Of a DNA stretch of 64,000 nt, positions 1 to 9,008 are shown in pieces; position 1 is the first letter of the stretch, and the number at the start of each line of letters is the position of its first letter. The notes under the pieces were generated by a model, which did not search any database, was not told the DNA's origin, and worked only from the letters and a program-made list of their open reading frames with translations. This DNA comes from Enterococcus wangshanyuanii. GTDB taxonomy: Bacteria > Bacillota > Bacilli > Lactobacillales > Enterococcaceae. Location of the stretch: the NCBI RefSeq assembly GCF_002197645.1, contig NZ_CP021874.1, forward strand, positions 3,720,001 through 3,784,000, read 5' to 3'. The position numbers and the translations under genes were made by a program.

Positions 1-1047
1 CAAATTCATTTTTGAGCCTGATTCATCTAATAAGTCGATTGCTTTATCTGGTAAGAAACGGTCTTGGATATAACGGTTAGATAAGGTTGCAGCAGCTTTG
101 ATTGCTTCATCTGTATATTTTACGTGATGATAATCTTCATAGCGTTTTTGCAAACCTTTCAAAATCTCGATCGTTTCATCGACAGTGGGTTCATCTACAC
201 GAACAGGCTGCATCCGACGTTCCAAAGCAGCGTCTTTTTCGATGATGCGGTATTCATTCAATGTTGTTGCCCCAACCATTTGGAGTTCGCCTCGAGCAAG
301 CGCAGGTTTTAAAATATTACCGGCGTCCATATTGCCGTCACCAGCAGCACCGGCACCGACGATTTCATGTACTTCATCGATAAATAAGATGACATTTTCA
401 GCTTGCTTGATTTCTTCGATCAGCTTTTGCATACGTTCTTCAAATTGACCACGAATGCCTGTTCCTTGGACTAATGAAACGACATCTAGACGAATCACTT
501 CTTTGTCTAACAGTTTTTGAGGAACATCACCATCAATGATTTTTTGTGCTAAACCTTCAACGACAGCTGTTTTACCAACACCTGGTTCACCGATCAAGAC
601 AGGATTGTTTTTTGTCCGGCGATTGAGAATTTCAATCACGCGTTTGATTTCTTCATCACGTCCGACAACAGGGTCGATATCACCATTACGAGCCGCTTGT
701 GTGATATTGATACCATATTCGCCAAGTAAACCATCTGCTTGTCCTGCTCCGCCGCGTGGAGGCTGGCCGCCGTTGAAGCCGTTACCGTCACCAAATTGTG
801 TTGGCGGCACTTGACCATTCGGATTGCCTTGTTGTTCCTGCATTTGACGGGATAATGAGCGGTAGAGATCATCTAAACTTCCAAAACCAAATGGATCTTG
901 CTGAGACATGGTTGGTTGATTATCATTTGCTTGTGCTTTTAATTTTTGATAACAGCTTTGACAATAGTCAAGTTGTTTTCTTTCACCATTAACATTCGCA
1001 TATAAATGGATCGTTGCTGGATTTTGCTGACAATTTTGACAGATCAT
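1..1047 (-). CDS. clpE: ClpE, ATP-dependent Clp protease ATP-binding subunit (C-terminus outside window)
   Basis: This is the first 349 codons of a HSP100/Clp AAA+ unfoldase that feeds damaged proteins to ClpP. The start is the ATG at 1047-1045, preceded by a GAAAGGACG ribosome site. The protein opens with a four-cysteine zinc finger (C3, C6, C29, C32), which is the hallmark of ClpE as opposed to ClpC or ClpL. A Gln/Gly/Pro-rich linker follows, then the first AAA+ module with Walker [10 protein letters not shown] and Walker [10 protein letters not shown]. The second AAA+ module should lie beyond position 1. Its promoter carries a CtsR operator (1119-1135), so it is a class III heat-shock gene. 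Identity is very secure; only the missing 3' part is unseen. Confidence 0.96.
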   Translation of the reverse strand, partial: MICQNCQQNPATIHLYANVNGERKQLDYCQSCYQKLKAQANDNQPTMSQQDPFGFGSLDDLYRSLSRQMQEQQGNPNGQVPPTQFGDGNGFNGGQPPRGGAGQADGLLGEYGINITQAARNGDIDPVVGRDEEIKRVIEILNRRTKNNPVLIGEPGVGKTAVVEGLAQKIIDGDVPQKLLDKEVIRLDVVSLVQGTGIRGQFEERMQKLIEEIKQAENVILFIDEVHEIVGAGAAGDGNMDAGNILKPALARGELQMVGATTLNEYRIIEKDAALERRMQPVRVDEPTVDETIEILKGLQKRYEDYHHVKYTDEAIKAAATLSNRYIQDRFLPDKAIDLLDESGSKMNL

Positions 1048-1118
1048 AGGATAAAACACGTCCTTTCAAAATAAGACTAATTATGTATCAAAGTCATTTT
1101 AAGAAAGATCAAAAACTG

Positions 1119-1172
1119 ATTGACCATTTTTGACCTTTGAGAATATTATAGCATCTTTCTCAGAAGAATCAA
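1119..1172 (-). promoter_or_regulatory. clpE promoter with CtsR operator
   Basis: On the minus strand, TTGATT (1172-1167) and TATAAT (1150-1145) are 16 bp apart. Directly downstream, over the expected transcription start, is GGTCAAAAATGGTCAAT (1135-1119). This fits the CtsR heptad direct repeat GGTCAAA-N3-GGTCAAA with one mismatch. CtsR bound here would block clpE until heat or protein stress. Confidence 0.85.
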
Positions 1173-1296
1173 GCAATTGAACTTTAAAAAAGAATCTCTT
1201 TAAAGGATAAAAAATATGGAATTAGCTTAGACAATTGCTTTGTTTTGTCATACAATGATTTCAGCTTAAAATTAAACAGAAAGCGGTGAGCAAAGA

Positions 1297-1488
1297 ATGA
1301 TCGAAAATCCGTTTGAAGAACAAATCAATGCACTAAAAGAAGGCAGTATTTCTGAACTGATCGTCGATCCGCAAGATTTTCCAGCATTTCGGGAAGTGTG
1401 GAAGAATTTACCAGATCGAATGTCTTTTGTCGGAGAAGCTGGATTAAATGGACGAATTATATATCGTTATATGAAAGAAGAAAATTAA
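1297..1488 (+). CDS. small conserved hypothetical protein
   Basis: A 63-residue acidic cytoplasmic protein with no signal peptide or membrane segment. A Shine-Dalgarno-like GAAAGCGGTGAG precedes the ATG. It sits alone between divergent clpE and ptsHI. I recognise no domain. The composition (Glu/Asp-rich start, IIYRYMKEEN end) suggests a compact soluble fold. From memory, a similar small gene lies between clpE and ptsH in E. faecalis, which supports it being real. Function unknown. Confidence 0.7.
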   Translation: MIENPFEEQINALKEGSISELIVDPQDFPAFREVWKNLPDRMSFVGEAGLNGRIIYRYMKEEN

Positions 1489-1661
1489 GAGAGCCTTTCA
1501 ATCAATAAAAAATAGGTGAAAAGTGTTGTATCTACCTTAAAAAAATGGTAATCTTAAAAATTGAAAGGGTATTTTCTCGATGTCTGTTTTATTTGAAGCA
1601 AGCAGAGAAAGGAAAACCCTAACATAAAAAATTATTTTACTTACGAAGGAGACCGATTCAT

Positions 1662-1928
1662 ATGGAAAAGAAAGATTTTCACATCGTAGCAGAAACAGGG
1701 ATTCACGCTCGTCCAGCTACATTATTAGTACAAACTGCAAGTAAATTCAACTCAGATATCAACTTAGAATACAAAGGTAAATCTGTTAACCTTAAATCAA
1801 TCATGGGCGTTATGTCTCTAGGTGTTGGTCAAGGTTCAGACGTGACTATCTCAGTTGATGGTGTAGACGAAGCTGATGCATTAGCAGCAATCGTTGACAC
1901 AATGAAAAAAGAAGGATTGTCAGAATAA
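1662..1928 (+). CDS. ptsH: HPr, phosphocarrier protein of the PTS
   Basis: An 88-residue HPr, the normal length. His15 in GIHARPAT accepts phosphate from enzyme I and passes it to the sugar-specific IIA domains. Ser46 in [11 protein letters not shown] is the HPr kinase site that turns HPr into the CcpA co-repressor in Firmicutes. A strong GAAGGAG site lies upstream. The stop codon TAA overlaps the ptsI ATG by one base (TAATG at 1926-1930), so the two are translationally coupled. This gene links the window's fructose PTS and the predicted cre sites of the allantoin genes. Confidence 0.98.
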   Translation: MEKKDFHIVAETGIHARPATLLVQTASKFNSDINLEYKGKSVNLKSIMGVMSLGVGQGSDVTISVDGVDEADALAAIVDTMKKEGLSE

Positions 1929-3655
1929 TGTCTGATATGCTAAAAGGAATTGCCGCAAGTGATGGTGTTGCTATCGCTAAAGCTTACCTGTTAGTTCAAC
2001 CTGATTTATCTTTCGACAAAAAAAATGTAGAAGATACAGCAGCAGAAGAAAGCCGTTTAGATGGAGCTTTAGCAAAATCAACGACTGAACTGCAAGCAAT
2101 CAGAGAAAAAGCAGCACAAAGCCTTGGCGAAGAAGAAGCGCAAGTATTTGATGCGCATTTGATGGTTTTATCTGACCCTGAAATGATTGGTCAAATCAAA
2201 CAAAACATCCAAGATAATAAAGTAAACGCTGAAGCAGCATTAAAAGAAGTGACTGATATGTATATCGGTATGTTCGAAGCTATGGATGATAATGCCTACA
2301 TGCAAGAACGTGCAGCAGATATCCGCGACGTTGCAAAACGTATTTTAGCTCACTTACTAGGAGTAACGCTTCCTAATCCTTCAATGATCAACGAAGAAGT
2401 GGTTGTGGTTGCCCATGACTTGACTCCAAGTGATACTGCTCAGTTAGACCGCACGTATGTGAAAGCATTCGTAACGGATATTGGCGGACGTACGTCTCAC
2501 TCTGCTATTATGGCGCGTTCTCTTGAAATTCCTGCAATCGTAGGAACAAAAGAAATCACTTCAAAAGTGAAAGAAGGCGATATTTTAGCGGTAAACGGGA
2601 TCGATGGCGATGTGATCGTTCATCCAACGGACGCTGAAAAAGCTGATTTTGAAGCAAAAGGTAAAGCATACGCTGACCTTAAAGCTGAATGGGATAAACT
2701 AAAACATGCTGAAACAGTAACTGCTGACGGCAAACATATCGAATTAGCTGCCAACATTGGTACACCGAAAGATTTAGAAGGCGTACACAACAATGGCGGG
2801 GAAGCTGTTGGTTTATACCGTACAGAATTCTTATACATGGATTCTCCGGACTTCCCAACAGAAGAAGATCAATATGTTGCTTATAAAGCTGTACTAGAAG
2901 GCATGGGCGGCAAACCTGTCGTGGTTCGTACAATGGATATCGGTGGAGACAAAGAATTACCTTATCTTCAATTACCGCATGAAATGAACCCGTTCTTAGG
3001 TTACCGTGCATTACGTATCAGCTTATCTGAACGTGGCGATGATATGTTCCGCACACAAATGCGTGCATTATTACGTGCGTCTGTTCATGGTAACTTACGT
3101 ATCATGTTCCCAATGGTTGCTACATTAAAAGAATTCAGAGCAGCGAAGAAAATCTTCGATGAAGAAAAAGCAAAATTAGTTTCTGAAGGAACAAGCGTAT
3201 CTGATACGATTCAAGTCGGTATCATGATCGAAATTCCTGCAGCAGCTGTGATTGCGGATAAATTCGCCAAAGAAGTTGACTTCTTTAGTATCGGAACAAA
3301 TGACTTGATCCAATACACAATGGCAGCAGACCGTATGAACGAACGCGTTTCTTACTTATACCAACCATACAACCCTTCAATTTTGCGTTTGATCAAAAAC
3401 GTGATCGATGCATCTCATGCTGAAGGTAAATGGACTGGTATGTGTGGAGAAATGGCGGGCGACCAAACTGCAGTGCCTCTATTAGTAGGGATGGGCTTAG
3501 ATGAGTTCTCTATGAGCGCAACATCTATCCTTAAAACACGCAGCTTGATGAAACGTCTAGATACTAAGAAAATGACTGAACTTGCGGATCGTGCGTTGAA
3601 TGACTGCGATACAATGGAAGAAGTTATTGAATTGGTTGAAGAGTTTACAAAATAG
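1928..3655 (+). CDS. ptsI: Enzyme I, phosphoenolpyruvate-protein phosphotransferase
   Basis: A 575-residue PTS enzyme I that transfers phosphate from PEP to HPr in the cytoplasm. The N-terminal helical HPr-binding part is followed by the phosphohistidine motif [13 protein letters not shown], with the active His at about residue 191. The C-terminal PEP-binding barrel carries IMFPMVATL, the metal-binding [14 protein letters not shown] and the catalytic Cys of MCGEMAGD. Length and motifs are those of a complete enzyme. It overlaps ptsH by one base and ends in a strong intrinsic terminator. Confidence 0.98.
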   Translation: MSDMLKGIAASDGVAIAKAYLLVQPDLSFDKKNVEDTAAEESRLDGALAKSTTELQAIREKAAQSLGEEEAQVFDAHLMVLSDPEMIGQIKQNIQDNKVNAEAALKEVTDMYIGMFEAMDDNAYMQERAADIRDVAKRILAHLLGVTLPNPSMINEEVVVVAHDLTPSDTAQLDRTYVKAFVTDIGGRTSHSAIMARSLEIPAIVGTKEITSKVKEGDILAVNGIDGDVIVHPTDAEKADFEAKGKAYADLKAEWDKLKHAETVTADGKHIELAANIGTPKDLEGVHNNGGEAVGLYRTEFLYMDSPDFPTEEDQYVAYKAVLEGMGGKPVVVRTMDIGGDKELPYLQLPHEMNPFLGYRALRISLSERGDDMFRTQMRALLRASVHGNLRIMFPMVATLKEFRAAKKIFDEEKAKLVSEGTSVSDTIQVGIMIEIPAAAVIADKFAKEVDFFSIGTNDLIQYTMAADRMNERVSYLYQPYNPSILRLIKNVIDASHAEGKWTGMCGEMAGDQTAVPLLVGMGLDEFSMSATSILKTRSLMKRLDTKKMTELADRALNDCDTMEEVIELVEEFTK

Positions 3656-3667
3656 TTAATATTAAAG

Positions 3668-3704
3668 GAGCCAAAGCTATCTAAGATAGTTTTGGCTCTT
3701 TTTT
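3668..3704 (+). terminator. ptsHI terminator
   Basis: The stem pairs GAGCCAAAGCTATC with GATAGTTTTGGCTC around a TAA loop. It starts 12 bases after the ptsI stop and is followed by a run of six T. Confidence 0.93.
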
Positions 3705-3973
3705 AGTGAAATAAAGATGATTGTAAACAGACTGTTGATTAAATTTAAAGTCAATGGTCTGTTTGTGTTGAAGAAATTTAATATTATAGAGTTAAATTAG
3801 TAGAGACACGTTCGAAAGTGTATATAGATTATCTTAATAGCAACTTATTTATTTTTTAAATAAAAAATAGAGTACATAATGTTTTTTATTTGATATAATA
3901 TAGTGAGTAGTAGAAATTATAATTAAAAATAGTTTCACTTTGAAATAAAGTAGACAACAGGAGGATATGTACA
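3705..3973 (+). promoter_or_regulatory. intergenic region with hairpin and promoter of the dGTPase pair
   Basis: AAACAGAC (from about 3725) and GTCTGTTT (to about 3766) form an imperfect inverted repeat with no T-run. A good -10 hexamer TATAAT lies at 3894-3899 in very AT-rich sequence; its -35 is weak. An AGGAGG-like site (ACAGGAGGA) precedes the start at 3974. Confidence 0.45.
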
Positions 3974-5323
3974 ATGAAATGGAATCGATTAGTTGGTACG
4001 TTTAGAATTTCTTCAAAGAGTGATAAAGTTTGTCCAAATGATAAGTTGACACATGAAGACTATCTTTTAGATTTAAGTAGAGCTTTTAATAGTGATTATC
4101 GCCGAGTTATTAAAAGTGATTCTTTTAGACGCCTACAAGATAAAACACAAGTTTTTCCATTAGAAAGAAATGATTTTGTTCGTACTCGTTTAACACATAG
4201 TCTAGAAGTTGCCATGCATACTAGAGATTTATTGACATCTATTATTACGAAGTTGACTAAAGAGGGAATTTTAATTGAGGAATTAAACGAATGTTATCGC
4301 TTATTAGAAACAGCTGCATTGATTCATGACATTGGGAATCCTCCTTTTGGTCATTTTGGAGAAGAGGCAATTCGAATATGGTTTAGTAAAAACAAGCACT
4401 TATTATCATGTTGGTCCTCTTTTACAGAACAACAAAAAGAAGATTTTTTACGGTTTGAAGGGAATGCACAAACGATTCGTTTATTAACAAAATTGCATAC
4501 TGACAATGGATCATCTGAAAAAGGAATGAACTTAACAGCGTCTACCTTGGATACTGTAATTAAATATACTGCTCGTGCTGACCAAGTAGACAAACAGAAT
4601 ATTTTAACAAAAAAAGTAGGCTACTTCTTTTCAGAAGAACAAGTATTCAAGAACATCAAGGTTGTAACCGGAACAACGGGAAACCGTCATCCTTTAGTTT
4701 TTCTTCTTGAAGCAGCTGATGATTTGGCTTATACATTTTCAGATATTGAGGATGCATATAATTATGGTTTATATAGTTATCGGGAAATAAAATCGTTTAT
4801 TGATGAGAGAACTGGAACTGACAAATTTTTAAAAAATATTCATTCAGAAGCAGCGGCAATTCAAGCGTTTTTAAGAGAGACACAAAAGAAAGTCTACCAG
4901 AGTGCGAGTAAAGCATTTGTAGAGAATTATAAAGAAATAATGGCAGGAACTTTTCATGATGAAATTATCAATGAAGAGTGTGATGAAGTGAAATGTTTTA
5001 ATGCTTTAAAAGAATTTTCTTATGAATATGTTTTCCAGACAAAAACAATATTGGATCAAGAAGTATTAGGGTTTAATATTATTAATCGTCTGTTAACCGA
5101 GTTTATTCCTGTAGTTTTGAAATATGACAAAGAACCCATGAATAAATATGAGGAACGTCTATTTAATAATTTACCAAGAAGTGCTGAAGAATTGTATAAA
5201 AGAGAAACTGAAAATAGTTCTGAAGTTGATAAGGATTATTATAGATTAAAAATGGCAGTTGATTTTATCTGTAATATGACAGATGGGTATGCAAAAAAAC
5301 TACATGATACACTGTTTAATTAG
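3974..5323 (+). CDS. dGTPase-like HD-domain deoxynucleoside triphosphate triphosphohydrolase
   Basis: A 449-residue HD-superfamily enzyme that by family would split dNTPs (typically dGTP) into the nucleoside and triphosphate. Seen in order: TRLTHSLEVA with metal ligand H75, the HD pair H118-D119 in ALIHDIGNPPFGHFGE, the dGTPase signature FEGNAQTIRLL (about 161-171), and the last metal ligand in EAADDLAYTF (D249 or D250). All key residues are present. It lies 30 bp before a membrane-anchored partner gene in AT-rich DNA between ptsI and a DUF1002 gene, so it is probably an acquired extra copy rather than the housekeeping enzyme. Some bacterial dGTPases defend against phage by depleting dGTP; that role here is inference. 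Confidence 0.85.
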   Translation: MKWNRLVGTFRISSKSDKVCPNDKLTHEDYLLDLSRAFNSDYRRVIKSDSFRRLQDKTQVFPLERNDFVRTRLTHSLEVAMHTRDLLTSIITKLTKEGILIEELNECYRLLETAALIHDIGNPPFGHFGEEAIRIWFSKNKHLLSCWSSFTEQQKEDFLRFEGNAQTIRLLTKLHTDNGSSEKGMNLTASTLDTVIKYTARADQVDKQNILTKKVGYFFSEEQVFKNIKVVTGTTGNRHPLVFLLEAADDLAYTFSDIEDAYNYGLYSYREIKSFIDERTGTDKFLKNIHSEAAAIQAFLRETQKKVYQSASKAFVENYKEIMAGTFHDEIINEECDEVKCFNALKEFSYEYVFQTKTILDQEVLGFNIINRLLTEFIPVVLKYDKEPMNKYEERLFNNLPRSAEELYKRETENSSEVDKDYYRLKMAVDFICNMTDGYAKKLHDTLFN

Positions 5324-5353
5324 AATTTATTTTTTTGAAAGGAAAGAATTTTT

Positions 5354-6445
5354 ATGCCAGAATTTTTAATTTATATTGTCCCAGTGTTAATTACAATGTT
5401 GGGAACGTTATTCGTGACGTACAGGAATATCCAAAATAATAATATTTCTAGCAGTCGTATTAAATGGTTGTCACAATTGAAAGAAAATTTTAGTGAATAT
5501 AACAATTCCTTGTCAGAGATAAAAGAATTAATGAATGAAGATGTAGAAAAAAGAGTCGAGAAAATCAAATCAAATAGGAAAAAACTTGAAAAGTCACGAA
5601 TTAAAGTCCTTATGAGCTTTAAAGCAAATGATTTTCATGCTTATGGAAATGATAAGGATGTTAAAGAGTGTTTTAAAGTATTTAGTTCAGAAAAAAATTT
5701 GATGAAAAGACCAGATGATTGTGAAGCCTACATGTTTATTTTCATGAATGCGATTAATAGATATGTCATAGAACAAATTAATACGAATGAAAACGATAAA
5801 CAGCGTGAAGAAGAGAGGAAAGATGACATCATTGTTAATGCTAATACGATAAATGTTATCGTAGAAATTATGGAGCAATTTCAACTTTGTGTTGCTAAAT
5901 TAGAATGGACAAAAATCAAAAATGAATCTCAGTTTCTGTTATTTGGTAGAGAAAAATATTCAAATATAGAGACAATTCAGGTTTTAAATAAAAATATATA
6001 TAAATTGGTTGTAGATTATATTGACGAACAGCGACCGGAAGAAGAAATAAAAGAAGAGACAAGTATTGAAAAAATAAAGATGACTCCATTAGAGAAAAGA
6101 GCAAAGGCTATATTGGAAAGATCAAAAACGGTACCAGATAAATTAATAAATATTCTTGAGTTTTTAGACCAAAACTGTGATTTACCAACGAGTATGTTGA
6201 CTTCTACCCAAAAAAGATATATCTACTCAATGATTGAGCCTGTTCATCCAAGTGGCAAGCAGTTTTTTAACAAAAAAGAAATTATTTTGCCTAAATCAAA
6301 TAAAAGAGCCTATTTAGAAACGAATTTTAGTTTATATTATGGCGATAAAATTGCAATGAGAATGGTTAGGATGACTGAAAAACACATGAGATCTCTTAAG
6401 GAAGAAGAGGGTACTCTTGATAATGAAACAGTGATTGTGTCTTGA
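5354..6445 (+). CDS. membrane-anchored coiled-coil protein of unknown function, partner of the dGTPase-like gene
   Basis: A 363-residue protein with one N-terminal membrane segment (about residues 4-22, FLIYIVPVLITMLGTLF). A long, highly charged cytoplasmic part follows, with probable coiled coil around 35-75 and 215-250. I do not recognise the fold. It follows the dGTPase-like gene by 30 bp with its own GAAAGGAAAG site, so the two are very likely co-transcribed. A single N-terminal anchor plus a helical cytoplasmic region is common among sensors or effectors of phage-defence pairs. That is an analogy, not evidence of function. No catalytic motif is evident. Confidence 0.65.
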   Translation: MPEFLIYIVPVLITMLGTLFVTYRNIQNNNISSSRIKWLSQLKENFSEYNNSLSEIKELMNEDVEKRVEKIKSNRKKLEKSRIKVLMSFKANDFHAYGNDKDVKECFKVFSSEKNLMKRPDDCEAYMFIFMNAINRYVIEQINTNENDKQREEERKDDIIVNANTINVIVEIMEQFQLCVAKLEWTKIKNESQFLLFGREKYSNIETIQVLNKNIYKLVVDYIDEQRPEEEIKEETSIEKIKMTPLEKRAKAILERSKTVPDKLINILEFLDQNCDLPTSMLTSTQKRYIYSMIEPVHPSGKQFFNKKEIILPKSNKRAYLETNFSLYYGDKIAMRMVRMTEKHMRSLKEEEGTLDNETVIVS

Positions 6446-6765
6446 TAATGAATATATGAAGTCATTTTTAATCATTGGTTAGCGATAAGAGAAGGAATAA
6501 AGACAATTATCAAACTATATTATTTATACTTTGATATGTAAAGATTATAGGTCGAATTATTTACGTTGCAATAAAATAAAGATAACGTTTTTGAAAAATT
6601 TTAAGTTCGAAGTATTTAAATAATTTTCACAGAATTAAGAAAATACACATAACAAAAACGCAAGATATCTCCTAAAATTTTCTTAAAACGGAGCCTCCTT
6701 AAAGCATATTGAAAAAAATTACTGTATAGTAATAAGCAAGAACAAGTTTTTATAGGAGGATTTTT
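6446..6765 (+). other. AT-rich intergenic region
   Basis: 320 bp without a supported gene. A 7-bp inverted repeat, TATCAAA (6508-6514) with TTTGATA (6530-6536), lacks a T-run and may be a weak end for the upstream transcript. A TATAGT box at 6725-6730 could be the -10 of the next gene, but no convincing -35 is placed for it. A strong TATAGGAGGA ribosome site follows. Confidence 0.4.
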
Positions 6766-7731
6766 ATGAAACATAAACAAAAAAAACTCGCACTTGCAAT
6801 GACCTTACTTTTGATTTCCACAGGTGTTTATAGTGGAACGACTGCTTTTGCGACACAACAAAGCTCAACTGATAGCACATCAACTAGTCAATCATCGACA
6901 GCAACAAGCACTTCTGAAGAAACACTTCAAATCAATGCAGTTGCTTTAGGAAACGCCTTAACACAGGAACAAAAAGACTATACCTTGAAAGCACTTGGTG
7001 CAAAGGGGGAAACGCCAACCTATACAACGAATGGATCAGATTTGATGAGCTTCATCCCAGACGGTGGTTTTAACGCAGAATGGGCAGTATACAGCTCGGT
7101 TCGAATGGAAACCCAAAAGAAAGGTTCAGGTATCACGGTAGATATTGCGACACCTGAAAATATCACAAAGATCACGGCTGCTCAATACCAAAATGCCGCT
7201 TTGACGGCTGGTATCTCTGATGCCAAATTAACGGTTGCTTCCGCTGTTCCGATTGATGGCTCTGGCGCATTGGCTGGTGTCTATAAGATTGTTGAAGAAT
7301 CTGGCGGTATCATCAATCGTGACCGCGTTGGCGTAGCCCAAGATGAAATGGACGTTTTATCTAAGATCACAGAGGAAAATAAAGATAAAGAAGGTTATTC
7401 CGATAAAGCGCTAAATGCGGCTCAGGAAGAAGCGAAAAAAGAATTAGCAGCTAAAACAGCTGATGGCACAAAGCTAACCAAGGAAGATATCCAGCAAGCC
7501 GTTGATAATGCATTAAAAAGCCAAGGCATCCAAGATGTCATGACCTCAGATCAAGTCAATGAATTGACTACTTTAATGAGTGACATGAAAGATAAAAACA
7601 TTTTTGATGATTTTGTGAATCAACTAGACTTAACCAAAACGAAAGAACAACTTCAAGAAAAATCTAAGGGACTTTGGGAAAATATCAAAAGCTTTTTCAG
7701 TGGTCTTTGGGATTCGATCACAGGGAAATAG
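6766..7731 (+). CDS. secreted DUF1002 family protein
   Basis: A 321-residue exported protein. A Sec signal peptide (KKLALAMTLLLISTGVYSG) ends near AFA at about residue 29 and is followed by a Ser/Thr-rich spacer. The rest matches the DUF1002 family (YpuA of Bacillus): an opening that follows the pattern of ALGNALTQEQKDYTLKALG, the conserved SSVRMETQKKGSGITVDI block, and the ALTAGISDAKLTVASAVPI block, ending in a helical tail. There is no LPXTG anchor or lipobox, so it is released or loosely wall-held. The biochemical role of the family is unknown. It is monocistronic: own AGGAGG site and strong terminator. Confidence 0.88.
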   Translation: MKHKQKKLALAMTLLLISTGVYSGTTAFATQQSSTDSTSTSQSSTATSTSEETLQINAVALGNALTQEQKDYTLKALGAKGETPTYTTNGSDLMSFIPDGGFNAEWAVYSSVRMETQKKGSGITVDIATPENITKITAAQYQNAALTAGISDAKLTVASAVPIDGSGALAGVYKIVEESGGIINRDRVGVAQDEMDVLSKITEENKDKEGYSDKALNAAQEEAKKELAAKTADGTKLTKEDIQQAVDNALKSQGIQDVMTSDQVNELTTLMSDMKDKNIFDDFVNQLDLTKTKEQLQEKSKGLWENIKSFFSGLWDSITGK

Positions 7732-7780
7732 TTTGGCGAATTAGCATAAAAAATAAACTAAAATAGACATACAAATAAAA

Positions 7781-7830
7781 AAGAGATGAAATGAAAAAGG
7801 AAACTTTTATTTCATCTCTTTTTTTGTTTT
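7781..7830 (+). terminator. terminator of the DUF1002 gene
   Basis: The long stem AAGAGATGAAATGAAAAAG pairs with CTTTTATTTCATCTCTT around GAAA and is followed by a run of T. The A-rich left flank makes it able to work in both directions. Confidence 0.93.
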
Positions 7831-7972
7831 GATTTAAGTTGAAATAGGTTTATTGTCCTAACTTTCATAATGTAACATTAAAATTGCTTTTTAAATCATT
7901 TGTAGTGTGTGATATTTAGAACATAACCTGATTAAAAGATGGAAAGAATGTTTTAAAGATAGGAAGGATTGT

Positions 7973-8191
7973 ATGAAGATTGGACAATTGATCAAAGAAA
8001 GTAGAGAAAGGAAAAAAATGACACAACAACAATTAGCTGATCAGTTTCACGTAACAAGACAAACCGTGTCACGATGGGAGAATGAACAGTCGTATCCGAA
8101 TTTGGATACGTTGGTTGAATTGAGTTTCTTTTTTGAGTTTTCTTTGGATGAAATTTTGAAAGGAGAAGGGAAAGCAATGGAAGAAAAATAA
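7973..8191 (+). CDS. small XRE-family (Cro/CI-type) transcriptional regulator
   Basis: A 72-residue protein that is almost only a helix-turn-helix domain: IGQLIKESRERKKMTQQQLA, then QFHVTRQTVSRWENEQSYP (recognition helix), then a dimer-type helix ending in SLDEILKG. It fits the short XRE proteins that often control nearby stress, phage or toxin genes. A GATAGGAAGGATTGT site precedes the ATG. It lies 370 bp before the T7SS-effector-like operon and could control it, but nothing in the sequence proves that. Confidence 0.85.
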   Translation: MKIGQLIKESRERKKMTQQQLADQFHVTRQTVSRWENEQSYPNLDTLVELSFFFEFSLDEILKGEGKAMEEK

Positions 8192-8558
8192 TAAAAAAGG
8201 AACGAGATAACTTGATGCTTCTTATATAGAATAAAGAAAGCGAGTGAAGAAGCGAGAGAATAGAGTGTGGGACAATAAACCACTCTCTTTTTTGTATTTT
8301 TAGATAAAAATAGATGTCTTATTGTGTTAGAATAATAAAGTGATGGTTTTAGTTTAAGAGTAAGTGAGAGAAAACATCTGGTGAGAGATCGCGCCAATCA
8401 TAGAAGAAACAGACTAAAACATTTCTTCTGTGATTGGTTGTGGGCTATAACAAAGTAGAACGAGCATTTTTTTTCTAGGCTTTTTGAGGAATCTAAAAAA
8501 TCTGAAAAACATGCTAGGAATTATTTTCCTTGTAGTTTATTCATAGAGGTGAAGTTAA
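8192..8558 (+). other. intergenic region with two hairpins before the effector module
   Basis: 367 bp. At about 8262-8298, AGAGTG and CACTCT form a short stem followed by CTTTTTTG, a weak terminator for the XRE gene. At 8394-8437, CCAATCATAGAAGAAA pairs with TTTCTTCTGTGATTGG (16 bp, one G-U) around a 12-base loop. It has no T-run, so it is more likely a regulatory or leader structure than a terminator. No coding region is supported. Confidence 0.5.
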
Positions 8559-9008
8559 TTGAAAGATACAGACATCGACAATCAAGAACTTTCAGAGATC
8601 AAAAAAATAAAACGGAGGACATTAGTTGCCTTTCTCGGAGTGCTTTTGATAATTGCTATTGGAATAGGAGGGAAAATATATATGGATAATAGAAGGTTTC
8701 ACGATGACATGCTAAATGTGGTAAAAAGTGGGCAGGCAAAAGAAATAATTGAAGACGGATTAAAAAACTTAGATTCAAAAGCATTAACATCAGAAGGGCT
8801 TATCAAAACCTATAAAATTGATTATGAGAGTGTTGAACATAATCCTATGGGTGGGATCAATGGTAAGTTATATATAAATAATACACGAAATTTATATGTG
8901 ACTTTTATTTTAGATATGGATTCAGAAGGTAATTTAGATAGAAATCATGGTATTTCAAGTTATTCATCTGAATTAGATAATATGCTGAAGGAGAGAAATA
9001 ATGAGTAA
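8559..9008 (+). CDS. membrane-anchored DUF1310-like protein, candidate immunity protein of the lipase effector
   Basis: 149 residues from a TTG start at 8559, chosen because AGAGGTGAAG lies just upstream. One membrane segment (about 21-43, TLVAFLGVLLIIAIGIGGKI) follows a charged N-terminus, so the C-terminal domain should be outside the cell. That domain resembles DUF1310: ALTSEGLIKTYKIDYESVEH, then NPMGGINGKLYIN. Its last codons overlap the start of the lipase gene by 8 bp, giving tight translational coupling. A surface-exposed protein made just ahead of a secreted lipase is a natural immunity candidate, as TilA is for TslA. This role is inferred from position and topology only. Confidence 0.7.
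   Translation: MKDTDIDNQELSEIKKIKRRTLVAFLGVLLIIAIGIGGKIYMDNRRFHDDMLNVVKSGQAKEIIEDGLKNLDSKALTSEGLIKTYKIDYESVEHNPMGGINGKLYINNTRNLYVTFILDMDSEGNLDRNHGISSYSSELDNMLKERNNE

Noticed and set aside
1494..1568. Inverted repeat CCTTTCAAT / ATTGAAAGG before ptsH
   Set aside because: The 57-base loop is long and no T-run or motif supports a terminator or riboswitch; could be chance in AT-rich DNA.
2620..3011. Minus-strand open frames inside ptsI
   Set aside because: Complete enzyme I on the plus strand explains this DNA; the antisense frames have no ribosome site or family.
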